Source: Tetraselmis striata
Lineage: Eukaryota > Chlorophyta > Chlorodendrophyceae > Chlorodendrales > Chlorodendraceae
Direction of reading: 5' to 3'
Assembly: GCA_006384855.1 (NCBI GenBank)
Contig: VCJN01002769.1
Location: 661,125-725,124 of the forward strand
Length of the DNA: 64,000 nucleotides
In this document: positions 1 to 13,327 of the stretch, piece after piece
How positions within the stretch are numbered: the first letter of the stretch is position 1
Layout of the letters: every line of letters begins with the position of its first letter
The notes under the pieces: generated by a model
The model's database searches: none
The model's input: the letters and a program-made list of their open reading frames with translations, nothing else
What the model was told of the DNA's origin: nothing
Program-made: the position numbers and the translations under genes

Positions 1-1
1 G

Positions 2-973
2 GTTAGACAGCATCGTCTCCAACTGCTTCCATGCTCGGGTGGTGCTGCAGATGTCCGCGTAAATTTTTATGGCATTCTCACGCCAGTGCTGCTCCATCAC
101 TCGCTTGGCTGCCTCCTCGGTCTGCCTGTCGTGGCCCTTGTCGTCGAGTATGCTGCGCAACAGGTGTCGGTACTTGGAGAAGAGGGAACGCAGGACCCAA
201 CGTCGAGGCATGTGGGTGTAGGAGCGGTGGGTCTTGCCGACGGGACTTGGGTTACATGTGCCGACATCAGCACCGCCTCCACTACTACTCTCGTCACCCT
301 CTACGCCTGCTGCTAGCTGCTCGCCCGTCCCGTTTTGCTTGTAGTACTCCTCCCACTTGCTGCCAAACATGCTTGTCAGCAAGTTCTCTAGGTCGTCTCG
401 CTTCTTGCGGATGTAGGTGTCGATGCTGTCCTTGGCTACCTGGCTGCCCTTGCGCAGCTTGTAGTGCAGCCCAGTCGGCCGATTCCGCTGCACGGGCGGC
501 TTTGGCTCGTCATCCGCGCTGCCCGGCTCCTCCTCCTCCCCGGAGCCCTCGCCGTCTGACTGCTGCCCATTTGACTCGCCGTCAGCGTCACCGCGCTTCC
601 GCTTGGTGACGTTGCACCGGTAGTGGTACAGCTTCTCTCTGGCGTCGTGGGCCGCGATGCGGCTTTGCAGCGCTGCCTCCTCGGCATGCACCAGCCGCGA
701 CCGCTATTCCCTCTCCGCCTCGCGGTGCCTCTCCGCCGCAGCCCTCAGCGCCTCCCCCTCCTCGGTCAGCCGCTTGATCTTCGCGGTCAACGCGTCGCGC
801 TCTGACGCACTTGTCGCCAGCTGCGTCGCTATGCGTGCCTGTCGCGTGTCATGAGCCCGCCCGCGCGCCGCGGCCCGCTCACCGGCATCCGCCACCCATG
901 CCGCCGCCGCAGCCGCCCGCCGCTGCTCCTCCCGCTTCCTAGACGCCTTCGCCCTCTTCCCCTTGTTCCCCAT
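2..973 (-). pseudogene. Partial ORF, charged coiled-coil protein, one in-frame TAG
   Basis: Reading from the ATG at 973, the frame starts MGNKGKRAKASRKREEQRR and is Lys/Arg/Ala/Glu-rich and probably coiled-coil. It meets TAG at 704-706, then stays open in the same frame to the window edge (about 230 more codons). The second part has a helical stretch, a Glu/Asp-rich linker, a segment reading GLHYKLRKGSQVAKDSIDTY, and a basic C-terminal part containing MPRRWVLRSLFSKYRHLLRS. Continuity across the stop suggests one protein with a nonsense codon or readthrough. I do not recognise the family. The highly charged N-terminus and the position next to a gypsy relic suggest a mobile-element ORF, which is inference. 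The 3' end lies outside the window. Confidence 0.5.
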
Positions 974-1059
974 GGTCCCGCACGTGCGTGTGGGGGGCGG
1001 TGGGTGGGTTATGGTGGCATTCTTGGCATGTTACAGTGACATGCCGGCGGCGGCGTGCT

Positions 1060-1711
1060 TAAAAAGTACGGGAAATGCCGTTTCCGTACGCTGTGCAGGA
1101 TATTCACATGTTGATTACTGAGCAATTGAAGCTTGCTGATGAATATCAAAAGGTCTATGACGACCGCAAAACCAGCCATGTCGAGTTCGCAGAAGGAGAT
1201 AAAGTGCTCTCGACGGAGCACTTGCTTATACGCAACCAGCCGGCACGCAAGTTCCGACAGCGCTACATCGGCCCGTACCCGGTCACGGCCAAGATCTCCA
1301 GCCAGGCGCATCGTATGCGCCTGCCGCCGACGTTCGACTGCCACAATGTGTTTCACATCAGTCGATTTCGCCGGTGCGTGCGTCAACCCAGACGCACAGC
1401 CCGATACGATTCCGTCCAGTGTGGAGCCCCCCGTCGACGAGTTCGTCGTTGAACGCGCGCTCGACTTCTTTATCGAGCGCCGCGAGGATATGTTCAAGCG
1501 GGGACTCTGCCTCGTCTTTAAGGTGCGTTAGCTGAACTACGACTCAAGTAACGGCAGCTGGGAGCCATACAGCGCGCTGCGACGTGTCGAGGCGCTACAC
1601 GACTTCGCGAGGTCGACCCAACATCTGCAAGACACGCTACGATCAAAGGAATACGCCCACCTGCGAGCGCGCCACCCGTCGCGTTTTCCAGAGTCCATCC
1701 CGGAGCGTTGA
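1060..1711 (+). pseudogene. Decayed Ty3/gypsy integrase C-terminus with chromodomain
   Basis: From 1075 the frame reads the end of a chromovirus integrase: an EGDKVLLSTEHL-like stretch followed by the GPY module (FRQRYIGPYPVTAKI) and HNVFHISRFRR. A frameshift near 1371-1385 moves the reading to the next frame, which continues VDEFVVERALDFF into a chromodomain. A TAG at 1529-1531 replaces the tryptophan expected before LNYDSSNGSWEPYSALRR. The true end is the TGA at 1709-1711. The 5' part (protease, RT, RNase H, catalytic integrase) is missing, so this is a 3' fragment with at least one frameshift and one nonsense change. Confidence 0.8.
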
Positions 1712-1817
1712 CACCTACTACTGCTGTTGATGTTGCTATATCACGCTTCCACCGCCAACCGACATCAGCGCCAGGCCTTCGGCGACGCGAACAGACACTT
1801 TCCAGTTCGTCATTTTT

Positions 1818-1900
1818 GAGAGGGATGGGAATGTTAGGGTTACGCCTAGCGACTACCCCAGTACCACCACAAACCTGCGACGCCGAGATTATGGCCAAGT
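1818..1900 (+). mobile_element. Polypurine tract and start of 3' LTR of the gypsy relic
   Basis: A purine run (gagagggatggga, 1818-1830) about 105 bases after the polyprotein stop is followed by TGTTAGGG at 1832. This is the usual arrangement of polypurine tract and LTR start in chromoviruses. No second LTR copy is in the window, so the far end of this LTR cannot be fixed. Confidence 0.5.
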
Positions 1901-2336
1901 AATCATGCTGATGTACTCATAATTCAGCATGCGTGTTATTACTGATACGGCCACAACTAGACGCCAGTAATACATATTCCTTGTAACACACGATACGCGC
2001 TAAAACTCCTTAATATAATTACATGACCTAGCAGCAGAAGGCGATATCAGGAGATCAACTTCTTAATCATCAGGATACTAGCTGCCTATCCGCGGTACCG
2101 AGTCGGACCGCAACAGGGTAGATATGTAATGCCACCGGCATATTGTAAGAGATTACATTCTCCAACCAACTTAATTCGCCAGATAACACTACGAGTAAAG
2201 CCATGTTTCATTAAGTACTGTCACGAGTACTTACAACAAGGGCATAGCTCGCCAAGAAAGAGGACAGGAGCCGCCGGAAGGCCAGATGGGCGGCAAGCGG
2301 CAACGCGGAACATGGAATCGTAGTACTCAGGGGGAC

Positions 2337-2378
2337 GCTCACGGACTTTACCAAGGCGCTCACGGACTTTACCAAGGC
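2337..2378 (+). repeat. 21-bp unit, two tandem copies
   Basis: The unit beginning gctcacggactttaccaag occurs twice head to tail. A second small repeat, TTGTTGATCTT three times, lies at about 2724-2768. No gene is seen between 1901 and 3232 apart from these repeats. Confidence 0.7.
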
Positions 2379-3232
2379 GACCCTCACTTGCTCGCTTGGA
2401 GGATCAGTCACCAAGGACCGCCGTCGCAGCGCGTAAGAGGCGGCCCCCGAAGCGGTTACTGTCAGGGCCGCTTGTAGGCATACGCGCTACAAGCTTTGCG
2501 AAGCGGACCGTGTGAATGCGGTGGCTCAGGGTTTCTTGGACTTTCCACATGGAGTGCAAGGGGAAGTCCGAGTAATGCGGGATAGCTTGGAGGTCGGCCG
2601 CCGAGCGCATCGCAGACGCCGGCTCGCTCGGCCCCAGCGGCCGAGCAGCCGGCACGGGAAACGTGAGAGCGCTTCGAGGGGAGCAACTATAGGTCAGAGG
2701 CCAACGGCCCCGCTAGATCTGTAGTTTTGTTGATCTTGTTGATCTTGAGATAGATTTGTTGATCTTGGCTGTAGTCGCTTGAATTTTGCAGCTGGCTCAT
2801 GTAATCATCTTGTGGTCGCTAGAGCATTGCTTTTAATAGCAGTAGGTGGATTTGTTACTGCCCTTTTTGTAAATATTCACACCAGTACTGCACCGGGCCG
2901 GGGGTCGTCTGCCCGACAGACACGTTAAAAAAACGGTTTATTTAAAAAGTGGACGGCCTTACCCGTAGTTTAGGATAGATGTAGCGCTATATAAATCCGA
3001 AGCCCCGCGAGCCCCGCGCCCGACTGTTCCATGCGCTAGGCTTTCCATATTCCATCCGCCTGGCACAGTGAAGGTTGGCCTTGTCACGGCGGAGCAGTTG
3101 AGCGAGCCTACAGTTGGCAGTCCGACGTCAGGTCGAGGCGCAGCGCGACGGACAGCTCGACTTGCCTCTCAGATATAATATCGGCTTGGGCATCTGGGTC
3201 GTCGACCACCTGGCGACGGCAGTCGAGCAGCG

Positions 3233-6200
3233 ATGTACAGTCCGTCGCCACCGCCCGGTGGGCCGGTGGGCGACAGGCCCGTGCCGCTGCTGGTGCTGCC
3301 CCCGGGCGCTGTCGCCCCCCCGGCGCACGCGCCACATGCCGCGCCGACGCCGGCATCTTCCGGGCACCACCTGTCACCCTCCTGCTCTCCCGCGGGGGTC
3401 GTCCGCCGGGCGCCGCACCCGGCCGAGGGGGTGGTCGCCTCCCTCATCACGCGGCTGGACCGGCTTTTCTCCCACCTGCACCCCGTCCTGCGCGCCTCGG
3501 GGCTGGCCGTGCTGCTGCTGGCCCCGGCGGACGAGGAGCGCGCGCGTGGGTGGTTCCGCGGCGTGCCGCCACCGCCGGCAGGGCCAGGGAAGGCGCCGGC
3601 AGGGCGCGACCTGTGGGAAGCTGTGCTTCACTCGAGCGAGCGGTCCGCGTTCTTGCAACTGGAGCAAGAGGGCAGCCTGGCCATCGCCTGCGTCGAGGCA
3701 GGCCTCAGGTTTGTGACCCCCCCCCCCCCCCCCCCCCTCTGCTCCTCCTGTAAGCCGCGTAAACCGTTTCAGAACAGACGGCGCAATTTGATGGCCGGCA
3801 ATCAGATGGAGTTCTTGCTGCCGTGCACAGGGCCCTGCTGGACAGCTACCTGCTGGGCAACGAGCTGCCGCCAGCGCCCGTGGTGCTGCATGTCTCCTGG
3901 CACGACAGCGCCCACCCCGGAACCACCGGCAAGTGGAAGCACCCCGCGGTGCAGGTGGACTTCCTGCACACCGTGCGCGAGCTGCTGCAGCTGCCGGTGC
4001 GGGGCGTGCGTCTCCTGCCGCCACGCCCTTTGTTGATGCATGAGGCGCCTCGCCCAGCACCATCATGGCAAGGCCCGACTGGGCGCGTGCGGCCGCTGCC
4101 GGACAACATCGCGCCAGCGGCCGTCGCTGTGGAGGCCGTCATTGACCGTGCCGGGAAGGACATGCAGCAGCTGATGGCGCCCAAGGCAGACATAGAGACG
4201 AGCCCAGGAGCGGACTTCGGCATCTGGCCCTGGAGGACCATCCAGCGCACGCTCTACCGACAGGTGGGCGCCCCAACACGCACCACCATCTGCTCACGGC
4301 AGGGCCGCACCAGAGAGAGTTATTGGATTAGGATTGAGAGGGGCAGCTCCTGACAGCGCTGCAACTCAAATGGGATTTACCACAGGTGTGGATTTGCAAC
4401 CGGGCTAAGGAGGCGCTTTGGCTGCTGGACATACGCATCCTACAGCCGGAGATGCAGGTGCATGCCACACCCTTTGCCCATACCCCACGCGCACAATCAA
4501 CGGTCACCATATAAGTATTATGACTCACCGGCGACGCAAGCTGATCCTGTGCGCTTTCTGGCCCAGGCATTCAGCCTGGACGACGACCACGGCCTCGTGG
4601 CACAGGTGCGCAGGACGTGGTTGGGCGCATGTGGGGCAGGCCATGCTGGCAACGTATCCACATCTAGCCACAGCGCGGACATTCAATCCACACATCTCGT
4701 GCATGGGATGGTTCTTCTATGCAGGGTGATGGGAGCACAAGGGCTTGCTTAGATACTGTGTGATCCACCGGACCACTGCCTGCAGGGCTTTGAGCTGCCG
4801 AGCACACTGGGGAGCTACTGTGGGGACGCGGCGGGCAGCAGCGGCGATGGGCAGGCGCTCAGCCTGAACAAGCGGGTGTGCCTGGAGCACGGCGAGTCAT
4901 ACTGCGTCACTGTGAAGCTCTCGGCACAGGTCTGCCTGTGGCCAATTTGGCATCGTTAAACCATTTACAGCCTTGCACCGCTCCTTAGCCCTCACTGCGA
5001 GCCCCTGTCTGTGATGCGGGTGGCAGGGGCTGCGGACCGGCATCATCGCCGCTGCTGTGGTGTTCACGCTGGTGCGGGACAAGGACGACGGCGCACAACA
5101 GCCGCAGGTGCGATGCCCCGCCGCTGCCTGTCTGGCTGCATCACCCCGCGAGCGCCTTGGCATCCTCAGCACCTGTGCGCTGACCCTGGTATTTGCACGG
5201 GCGCCCTGCGAATAGGAGGCCTTCTGCACGGGCGCGCGGGCGTGTGTCACCGTTGTGCCGTCCAAAATCATCGGGAAGCTGCGCCCCGAGGTCCGCGCCT
5301 GCAGCCCCCCTCTCCCACTGCCGCTGCCATCACTCATTGTAAGTCACCATGGGTGCTCGCGGCAGATGCAGTGAGGTCGGAGTCGCCAGCCATAGATCAG
5401 CTGGCAGGTGTGGACTGCCAACAGAGGTCACCAGATGCTGACGGCAGCCGGTGTCTGCGGCACCCGCCTCGCCCCAGGCGCCCCCATTTGTCCCGCACTG
5501 GCAGCAGGTGCTGTTTGACTCACCGGCAGAGCTGTACAACCTGCACCTGCAGCAGCTGCACCATCTGCTGTCCGCAAGCGGGCAGGACGGCAAGACCCTC
5601 CTATCGTGGGATGACCTCCCTCAGTACGTCGCGGGGCAGCAGGTGGGCCATGCGCGGCTTGGGGGCAACCCTGCCTGTTGGGTGGTTTGCACCGTCCGAG
5701 TAAGCAGGTGGTGTGCGCCTGCTTGGCTGGCAGGCATCGGGCTCGTGGGGGCAGAGGCTCACTGGCTTCACCTTCTGGCGCCATGTGGAGGGCGAGCTTC
5801 AGAGAAAGGTCAAGGCAAAGCAGTCATTCCCAGGTGCGAGGCTGAGACTACATGGCAAGGAGCTCCATTTCCTGTCGCCACCAGCTGGCTGGCTGAAATT
5901 CTTCACCTCGCAGCCCAAATATACTGTGTAATCCCGCCCATCAGCAAACGCCTGCTTACTGATCAATGTAGCGGGAGAGCAAGCATGCTGTATTATTAAT
6001 CTGCTTATCCATCTAGACAGGCCCTTCAACATATGGCAACAGGTCCCTAAACACCGCTCAGCCCCAAGCACACCCGGTCTGCTGTGCTGGCCCCTTGTCC
6101 GTGCTGGACAATGCCAATAAAGCGTGGTTTCGAGGTAGACATGTGGGGCTACTACGACTTCCGAAAGTCAGCATGCCTCCTCGTGCCATTGAGGCGCCCA

Positions 6201-9200
6201 TAAATTGCCTTTTGAATGCCACTTAGATTTGCTGGAGCACACGCCGAGCCCTGGGGACGCGTTCGCCTCGCTCATCCGCCTGGCACGTGCCTTGGAGGTG
6301 GAAGAACTCACAATGGAGTCGGACATCCGCAAGGTGCGGGCACCGCCTTTGAGTCACCTTAGCTGTGTGGCAGAAGTGTGCTATTCACTGGATCAGCCCA
6401 ACCAAAACCGTTCACTGAGTGTGTTTTCTGCAGTACGACATGTTCAGTGTCCGCCCGGCACTGGGGTACCACCGTGCAGGAGACCGCAAGTACGAGGTTG
6501 AACCCGCTACCAGTGCTTGACGTGTCCAACTGTTGGCGAAGCCTTGGCATTATCTCTGACTGCCTTGGAATCGTGGCGAGCAGGTGGTGTTTCCCTCAAA
6601 CGCGGCCTTCAGCGGGAACGCGTCTGGCAACTGGTTCGGTCTGAGCACATCGGCCCCGCCTATCATCAGTAGAAATGCTCCACGGCAGAGGTTCCTCGTC
6701 ATTGAGGTGCCCTGCCTCCCAACCCCCTTCCCCAATCAGTCTCCAGCCTGCTCGTGATGCTCTCAGGTATCACACAGTCATGCTCTCATCGCTCTATGTA
6801 TGTCTCGGAAGCACCGATCAAGAAGCCCTCTGCCGGAATGTATACCCCCGCGCACATGTCTGCCAAGTTTCATGTGGTCAGGATTACCCTGCTTCGCTTG
6901 TTTTGTTGGCCACCGTGGCCTGCTCCTGTGACTTTGGCGTGTGCCAGCTCCATGTCACTAGCAAGCGAGGGGCGGCACCTCCCATGCTTCCAGCAACCAC
7001 TGACTTTATGCTGCCTCGCCCCCCGGCGATCAGGTGAAGGGCTTGCCAGAGGGCCGGCCCTACCTCGACCGTGGCGACACCGTCTTCTTGAGGACGTGTC
7101 AACCGTCAAACTTCCCGCGGGAGTTCGCATGCCTGGTGCTGGCAACAGACTCTACCAGAGTGGCGATCCTGCCGCCCGAGGTGCCGTCCTGCTTCTCAAG
7201 AAGCCCATGCTCTGCCCCTTGCCTCAGAATCCCCACTGAGCCAGTGGGCATCGCATTTGTTAATAAGCGGCACCCATCTTGCAGCCACTATTTCCACGCA
7301 CTGCGGCCCAGCACGGCCAAGGATATGCTTGGACTCGGGCTGAGAACTGCCCTTCTCCAATTTATGGCAGAGCTGGTGGGAGCTGCTTCCCCAGCACAGC
7401 AGCCTCCACCCCGACCTCTTCCCGGCGGTGCACGTCCGGCTATCATTTGACCGCGTGCTGCTGCGAAGGATGGGCATGGCCCTGCTCCGGTGGGCTATCC
7501 TGCCTCGCCAAAGTGCCATCTTCCTGGCACCTCCCCGCCATACGGCGCATGCTGACGTGGCTGCCCTGAGACGCCTGCTGCTGTGCCTTTCTACATCGCA
7601 TAGGGCTGCGGACAGCCACCTGGTGCTTATGCCCCCAGCGGCATCGGAGGAGGCACTGATGACCTTCAACAGAGGCACCCTGCAGTGGCCGTCGTCGCCC
7701 ACTGATCCCGCTGCGGCATCAGTGGATACCAAAAGCGGCTCAGATTCCCTTTCGTTTCGGCAAGCTTTGGCCAAAGGCAAGGAGAGTGCTTCGGAGCAGG
7801 TACTCGCACCTAGCCGCCGGTTCGGCTGGAGCTGAACGCAATGTCAGCCGCAGCACCAACGCCTTCAGGCGCTGAGCACGCCATCTAGGCGTTCGCCTGC
7901 AACAGTTTTGCGATATACGCATGGGATCTACCAGCAACCTGAGCGTTGTTGCGCATCGACCTGTCCCCGTGGCGCAGCGAGCGGCCCCGGAGCGTGTTAA
8001 CCCCGCCATCAACGAGGAGCAGTGGGCGGCAGTGACGTCGGTGCTGTCGGGGCGAGGACGGCCGCAGCCGTATATTCTCTTCGGCCCCGCTGGCACCGGC
8101 AAGACACTGACTCTCACGGAGCTCATTCTGCAGGTGGCCCAACATGTGCAGTTGGGTCATTGTGAATGCCCACTGTTTCCACGTTTGAGCGCTAGCGAGC
8201 AGTAATGGCGGGTCAGGGGCAGCTCTCGTTTCAGCCGCAGGTTTTGTTGACTGTGGATTGACTTGGCGGCGGATGTTGTATACAGATTCTGAAGACGCGC
8301 GCGCAGCCGCAAACGAACGGCCAAGTGCTGGAGTTTGGCAGCATTCGGCCGCCTGTTCTGGCCTGCGCCCCGACGGCCTTTGCCGCAGACATCTTGTGCG
8401 GTGCTTTGGCAGCCGCGGGCGTGGGCAAAGGCGCAATGGTCCGTGTTGCCCCCCCAAAGTCCTGTGTGCCCTGGTACCTGGAGGTTTGCGCATGTGGTCT
8501 CCTGATGGGTGGATGATACCCCGCCAGGTTCGACTCAATGATATCCGAAGATCGCCGGCAACTGTGAAGCAGGACGTGCTGGGTTTCTGCATGACGCGGC
8601 CGCAGCCAGTCATGCAGTGCGTGCGCGACTCTTGCATTGCCCCCTTCCCCCTTCCCTCCCTCGCGGAAGGGACCTTTCCTGTGCGCAGCAGCTGTGTGTC
8701 TGCAGGCCACAGCTGCCATCAAGACGGTGATACATGTGCGCATGCGCTGCCTGCCAGGGGGAGAAACAACGCGGAGCGCCCGTCATTCTGCATCGACATG
8801 AACGCCTTGAGGCAGGCGCAGGTGGTCGTGGCGTCGTGCTCCGCCGCGGCCATCCTGGAGCCGCTCGCGCGTGAGGTTTCTGGCTATGATTACATCATCA
8901 TGGACGAGGCTGCGCAGGTCACCCCCCCCCCCCCTTTGTCCCCCGCTTACCCCCAAACCTCACCTGCAATGTCTCCTTGTGGACACCGCTGGTGGGAGTT
9001 TATGTTAGTGTGAATGTGTTGAGCACCCATGCCAATGCTTTACTGGCTTTTGACAGTGCCGCAGCACACCACTCGATTGTGTTTTCGGATTTAAAACAAA
9101 ACAAAACAAAACGAAACGATTTGCAACATCGAGTCGAAACTCCTTTGCAGTTTCCTCGCTGCATTCTGACAGATTCTCAAATCGTAAACTTTCCTCTCTT

Positions 9201-9483
9201 GTGGTGGGGGGGTCTACAAATAGTCATACATAGCGAGCCCATGTCCAGGTCATGGTAACCTCCTGCTGCTGAAGCGGCAGCTTCTGCCGTCTGCCGCGAC
9301 AGGCGCTTGTCCCGGAGGCTCTCATTCCGCTGAGCCTCGCCAGCCGGCAGGCCACCGTGGTGCTAGGCGGCGACCCGCGGCAGCTGGGCCCCACCGTGCG
9401 GTGCCGCTACACCGCCGCGTCGCGCATCCTGCAGCATAGCCTGCAGCTCGAGTGGCTGCTGTGGAATGGTGCCTCCCTCCCCC

Positions 9484-9516
<33 letters not shown>

Positions 9517-12500
9517 ACCGGGTCCCCCTTGTAGGCAGCCCTGTGCCTGTGCCTCACCCACCCCGTCCTGGCATCACGCAATGCGTGCACATGTAGATGG
9601 GCACAGTGATGGCCTGATAGCATGACGTATGCTGCCCCTCGATGTCAACTCTCAGTCGAGGCGGCGGCATCCAGGTTTGCTGTCGCCTCAGCACGTGAAT
9701 GACTTGGCATGCCGCGCCCGCAGGCTCCTCGCCGGCCACGATATGCATGCTGAGGCGCAACTACCGCAGCAGCGCCGCCCTGCTGCAGCTCCCGAGCCAG
9801 ATGTTCTACAACGACAGCCTCATCGCAGAGGCGGACGAAGCGCAGACCCGCCCCCCGGAATGGGTGCGCGCCGGCCCCGTGCCCGTCCATGCGGTTGCCT
9901 CTCAGCCTGCAGTTGTCAGCCAACCCTGGCAGCATGGCGGTTGGGGCGATGGCGCTGACTCCTGACTGCTGCCCCTGGCCAGGATGAGCTGGTTGGCGAG
10001 GAGGATCATATGGTGGGCGGGGGGGGGCGGCGCGAGATGCTCTTCTACGGCGTGATGGGGCAGCAGGTATGCCCACGGCATGGTGGCGCCCTTCGTGGGG
10101 ATCCCTCCGCGCCAGCGGCCTGTCCTGCCGCGATGCGCCGGTAGTGGCAAGAGAATGCTGGGGATCGCTCATCGCGTGGTTAGTGATCGGCGCTGCCTGT
10201 TGGGGCAGGTAGCGGTGGACCCCGTGGTGCCGTCGTGGTGCAACCCGCTGGAGGCCGTGCGGTGTGTGGAGCTGGTGGAGGGACTGCTGCAGTCGGCAAT
10301 GGCGTCGTATCGCCCATCCAGCGGTGAGAGCCCAGTCCGTTCGCTTTCCCAGTCCCGCAGCATTGGCTCGCCGCTGTGCTACCCGCCAGGGCAACAGGAC
10401 CTCAGCCCCCTGAATGCTGCCCCTCCAGGTGGCCCCAGGCAGGCGCCGCTGATGCAGGAAGACGTGGGCGTGATCGCGCCCTTCCGGAAGCAGGTGGGGC
10501 GCGCTGCCAGTTGGACAATTGCAGTAACTCGTTGCCAGAGTGCCGACACCCCGTTCTCCCACCCTGCACGCATACACTTGTGTAGCATACTTGGTGGTGC
10601 ATAAGAATGACTTGTGGCGGTTACGGTGGAACACGACTACAGGTATCTACGACATGGTGCAGAGTGCGTTGTGCCTTATGCATGACACGATTATGCCAAA
10701 CGGAGAGTAGCAAATGCTGTTGTTACTCCAACGGCAGAGGTTAATTCCATAAGCGTACAGGGAGGGGGATATATGCAGGGTTTCGAGTAAGGAGGTTCGA
10801 CACGCCATACGCACTTCGTACACTCGGTGTGACGTACCATCCGCTCACTCCCACCCATCCACATTCATATGTCCACCGCAAACCTTCGCATCCAACATAG
10901 ATAGCAACCCATCACACCACTCTTCCCAAATATGCTGTGCTACAGCGCACACTGCCAACGCCATTTCTGATGTGTACATGCCTTGTGCCCTAACTCTTAG
11001 CCAGCCCTCACGTGCTCGATACATTGTGCCCGACCGTGCTGTCAACCAGCCGCCATGGTCATGCCATGCCACTATGCCACTCGATCGCTGCGGAAAGCGC
11101 GAGCGTCAACAGAGCGGCTTTAGGAGATCTGACGCTGTCGTTGTACGTGCACCCCCCCCCCCCCCCCCCCCCCCCCCTTCAGGTGTACGAGATCCGGCGG
11201 CAGCTGCGCGCCGTCAACCTAGGGGGAGTGCGCTGCGGGACTGTCGACGACTTCCAGGTGATGGCTGTGTCGCAGCGCAAGTAGCATCCAGCGAGAAACC
11301 CCGTTGGATGCGGTGCTGTCGGCGCCGCTTGACGATGGCCTGGCTAAAGCTGGCGTGACTTGCCCGGCATCTGACGGCGCACTGCGCTCACAGGGTCAGG
11401 AGGCCCGCGTGATGTTCATCTCGACCACCCTCTCTCGCGTCGCGTCGCTGCGGGACGAGGAGGACCCCTCCAAGCGCGGCACCGCCATTGGCACGCTGCT
11501 GTCGGATGTGCAGCGATTCTGTGTGGCCATCACCCGGTGCGGCCCTGGCATGTCATGTCCCACGCAAATGGGCCGCCTGAACCCACAATGAATTCCGTCA
11601 GTCAGTAATGAAACGCTTTTGATTGAATTTTATTCATTGGCTTCATGATGAATCGAACTCAGGGTAGCCTAGATTTGTAAGTACATATCGTGGGTTCTGT
11701 AGTTCAGCTTCAGTTTCATCAGCAAGTGGGGCTGTCGCCACAGGAATTCACGTCATTTACAAACGTCTTGTTTATGATCGCAATACCAACGCCAGCTACC
11801 TGTAGCGCAATGATGTTCAGCCACATCCGCCGTGTACTCGTACAGTATCCCCAAATCGATCTGCTATAGCGCAGCAGCTTTTGAATAATGGTGTATATGT
11901 ATCGATAACGCGTCGGCATTGGTATTGCTGTGAAATACCGACTCACGGTATCGAGTGCGTACATTGATAACGGTGTCATGGGCGCCCCGTTATCAGTGTC
12001 ATCTAGAATGCAGACCCCCTAGTAGGACTTTCATGTAGCCAGCTTTCACCAACGCCGCTGACACAGATGCTGCTGTAGGGCCAACCTGGGATGGCACAGG
12101 TGCCCTTTGAACCCATGAACCACGCTTTGGGTTCGCGATGTATTCTCGTTTTCAGCTCCCCCCCCCCCCCCCCCCCCCCCCCCGGCCCCGCCCCTTCCCC
12201 GCGCACAGCGAAATACAAAATTCATCTGATTTATATCAGAAATGTACCCGAATACCACACGGATCTTCCGACTCATTGCTGCAAAACAATTCATTATGTT
12301 TTCGACCCGCGAACGAACGGCGAACCCGATTCAATGTTGCGGTAGTATAGCATTGGCGCTAGACAGTGGATGGGTTTCGACAACATTCATTTTTTAAGCC
12401 TGGGATAGAAGCACCACGAAAACGTCACGACGCGCTGGGTCATGCAGTTATCACACCCACGGCGGCGCCTTACCGCCTGCGCGGGTGTGGCTGTATGGCA

Positions 12501-13327
12501 CGCAGGGCGCAGGCACTCCTCGTGGTGGTCGGCCATCCGGTGCTGCTGCTGGAAGCGAACACCTGGCGCAACCTCATCCTGCACTGCGCCGCGCGGGGGG
12601 CGTATAAGGGCGCGGGCGCCAGCACCCTGGCCTCCCGCCTCGGCCGCGGGGACAGCCTTGCGCAGGGGCTGGAGAATGGGGTGAGCCCCATGCTCACCCC
12701 CTTGCCCCTCCTTGCATCCTCTTGACTATACACCCCCCCCCCCCCCCCAACCTGTTTCCGCCTTCCTTGCAGCACTCGATGATCCAGATAAGCCCATTAT
12801 TTGGATCGTACTAATCCGAATGATTATTAAGACCCAAGTGATCAGAATGATCTTGAGAAATGATCATAGATAATAATCTTTATGATCATTGTGATCACAC
12901 GTAATCCTTATTTGTGAATATACATAAGTAATCGCAACTAATCATTTTTGTTGATGCGGAGAGCAAGCTCTGTTTTGTTCCCGCAGCCCGAGCGAACCGG
13001 TGAATTGAGTCAATGCTGTGTGCTCTGCAGCTCCGCATCACCGGCGACAGCCAAGACGACCTGGAGAGCGCGGTGGAGCAAATATGCCAGATGGCCGTCC
13101 TGGGCTCGGGTGACGTGGACATGTGCGCAATCTCTGCAGTGGAGGCTGTTGTGGCGGCGGCGTTGGTCCCGCTGGGTGTGTTTGCCACGCGCGCCTTTAC
13201 CAGCTGCCACTGAGCGTCTCCCTTGTGCCCCTGGCTGCCCCTGCATAGGCTGTTTCCGGACATGGAGAGCGCCCAGGCGCTGGCGGCAGCGTACAGCGAG
13301 GAGATCCCCTGGAGGGTGGCTCTGTAA
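3233..13327 (+). CDS. MOV10/SDE3-like SF1 RNA helicase, about 25 exons
   Basis: Spliced reading gives a helicase of the MOV10/SDE3/Armitage branch of the Upf1 family. These unwind RNA and act with Argonaute in small-RNA silencing and transposon control (family knowledge). Seen: a MOV10-type region [16 protein letters not shown] across an intron (6283-6455); Walker A GPAGTGKT (8085-8108); motif Ia ([11 protein letters not shown], about 8360); motif II DEAAQ (8903-8917); motif [12 protein letters not shown] (9365-9391); motif IV region [15 protein letters not shown] (about 9755); GVIAPFRKQ (about 10465-10492); motif V region GTVDDFQ; motif VI VAITRAQ, split by the intron 11538-12509; and the end [11 protein letters not shown] at 13325. 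The start is the ATG at 3233 ([10 protein letters not shown]); the first junction (3708 to about 3778) does not keep phase cleanly and is uncertain. Several introns hold poly-C runs. No disabling lesion was seen, so it is probably functional. Confidence 0.9.
9492..9516 (+). repeat. Poly-C run in helicase intron (one of many)
   Basis: Twenty-five Cs inside the intron after motif III. Similar sense-strand C runs in the same gene lie at 3717-3737, 8922-8934, 11152-11177, 12158-12183 and 12733-12748. The 11152-11177 run sits directly before the acceptor ttcag at 11183 and probably serves as its polypyrimidine tract. Confidence 0.9.
12775..12960. other. AT-rich segment in a helicase intron
   Basis: About 180 bases much richer in AT than the surroundings, with repeated ATGATC/TGATCA words, lying between the exon ending near 12679 and the exon beginning at 13031. 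It looks like an inserted piece of different origin. I do not recognise it. Confidence 0.4.

Noticed and set aside
9645..10634. 329-codon minus-strand ORF
   Set aside because: It lies antisense to helicase exons that carry motif IV and later motifs; it is a shadow frame of GC-rich coding sequence.
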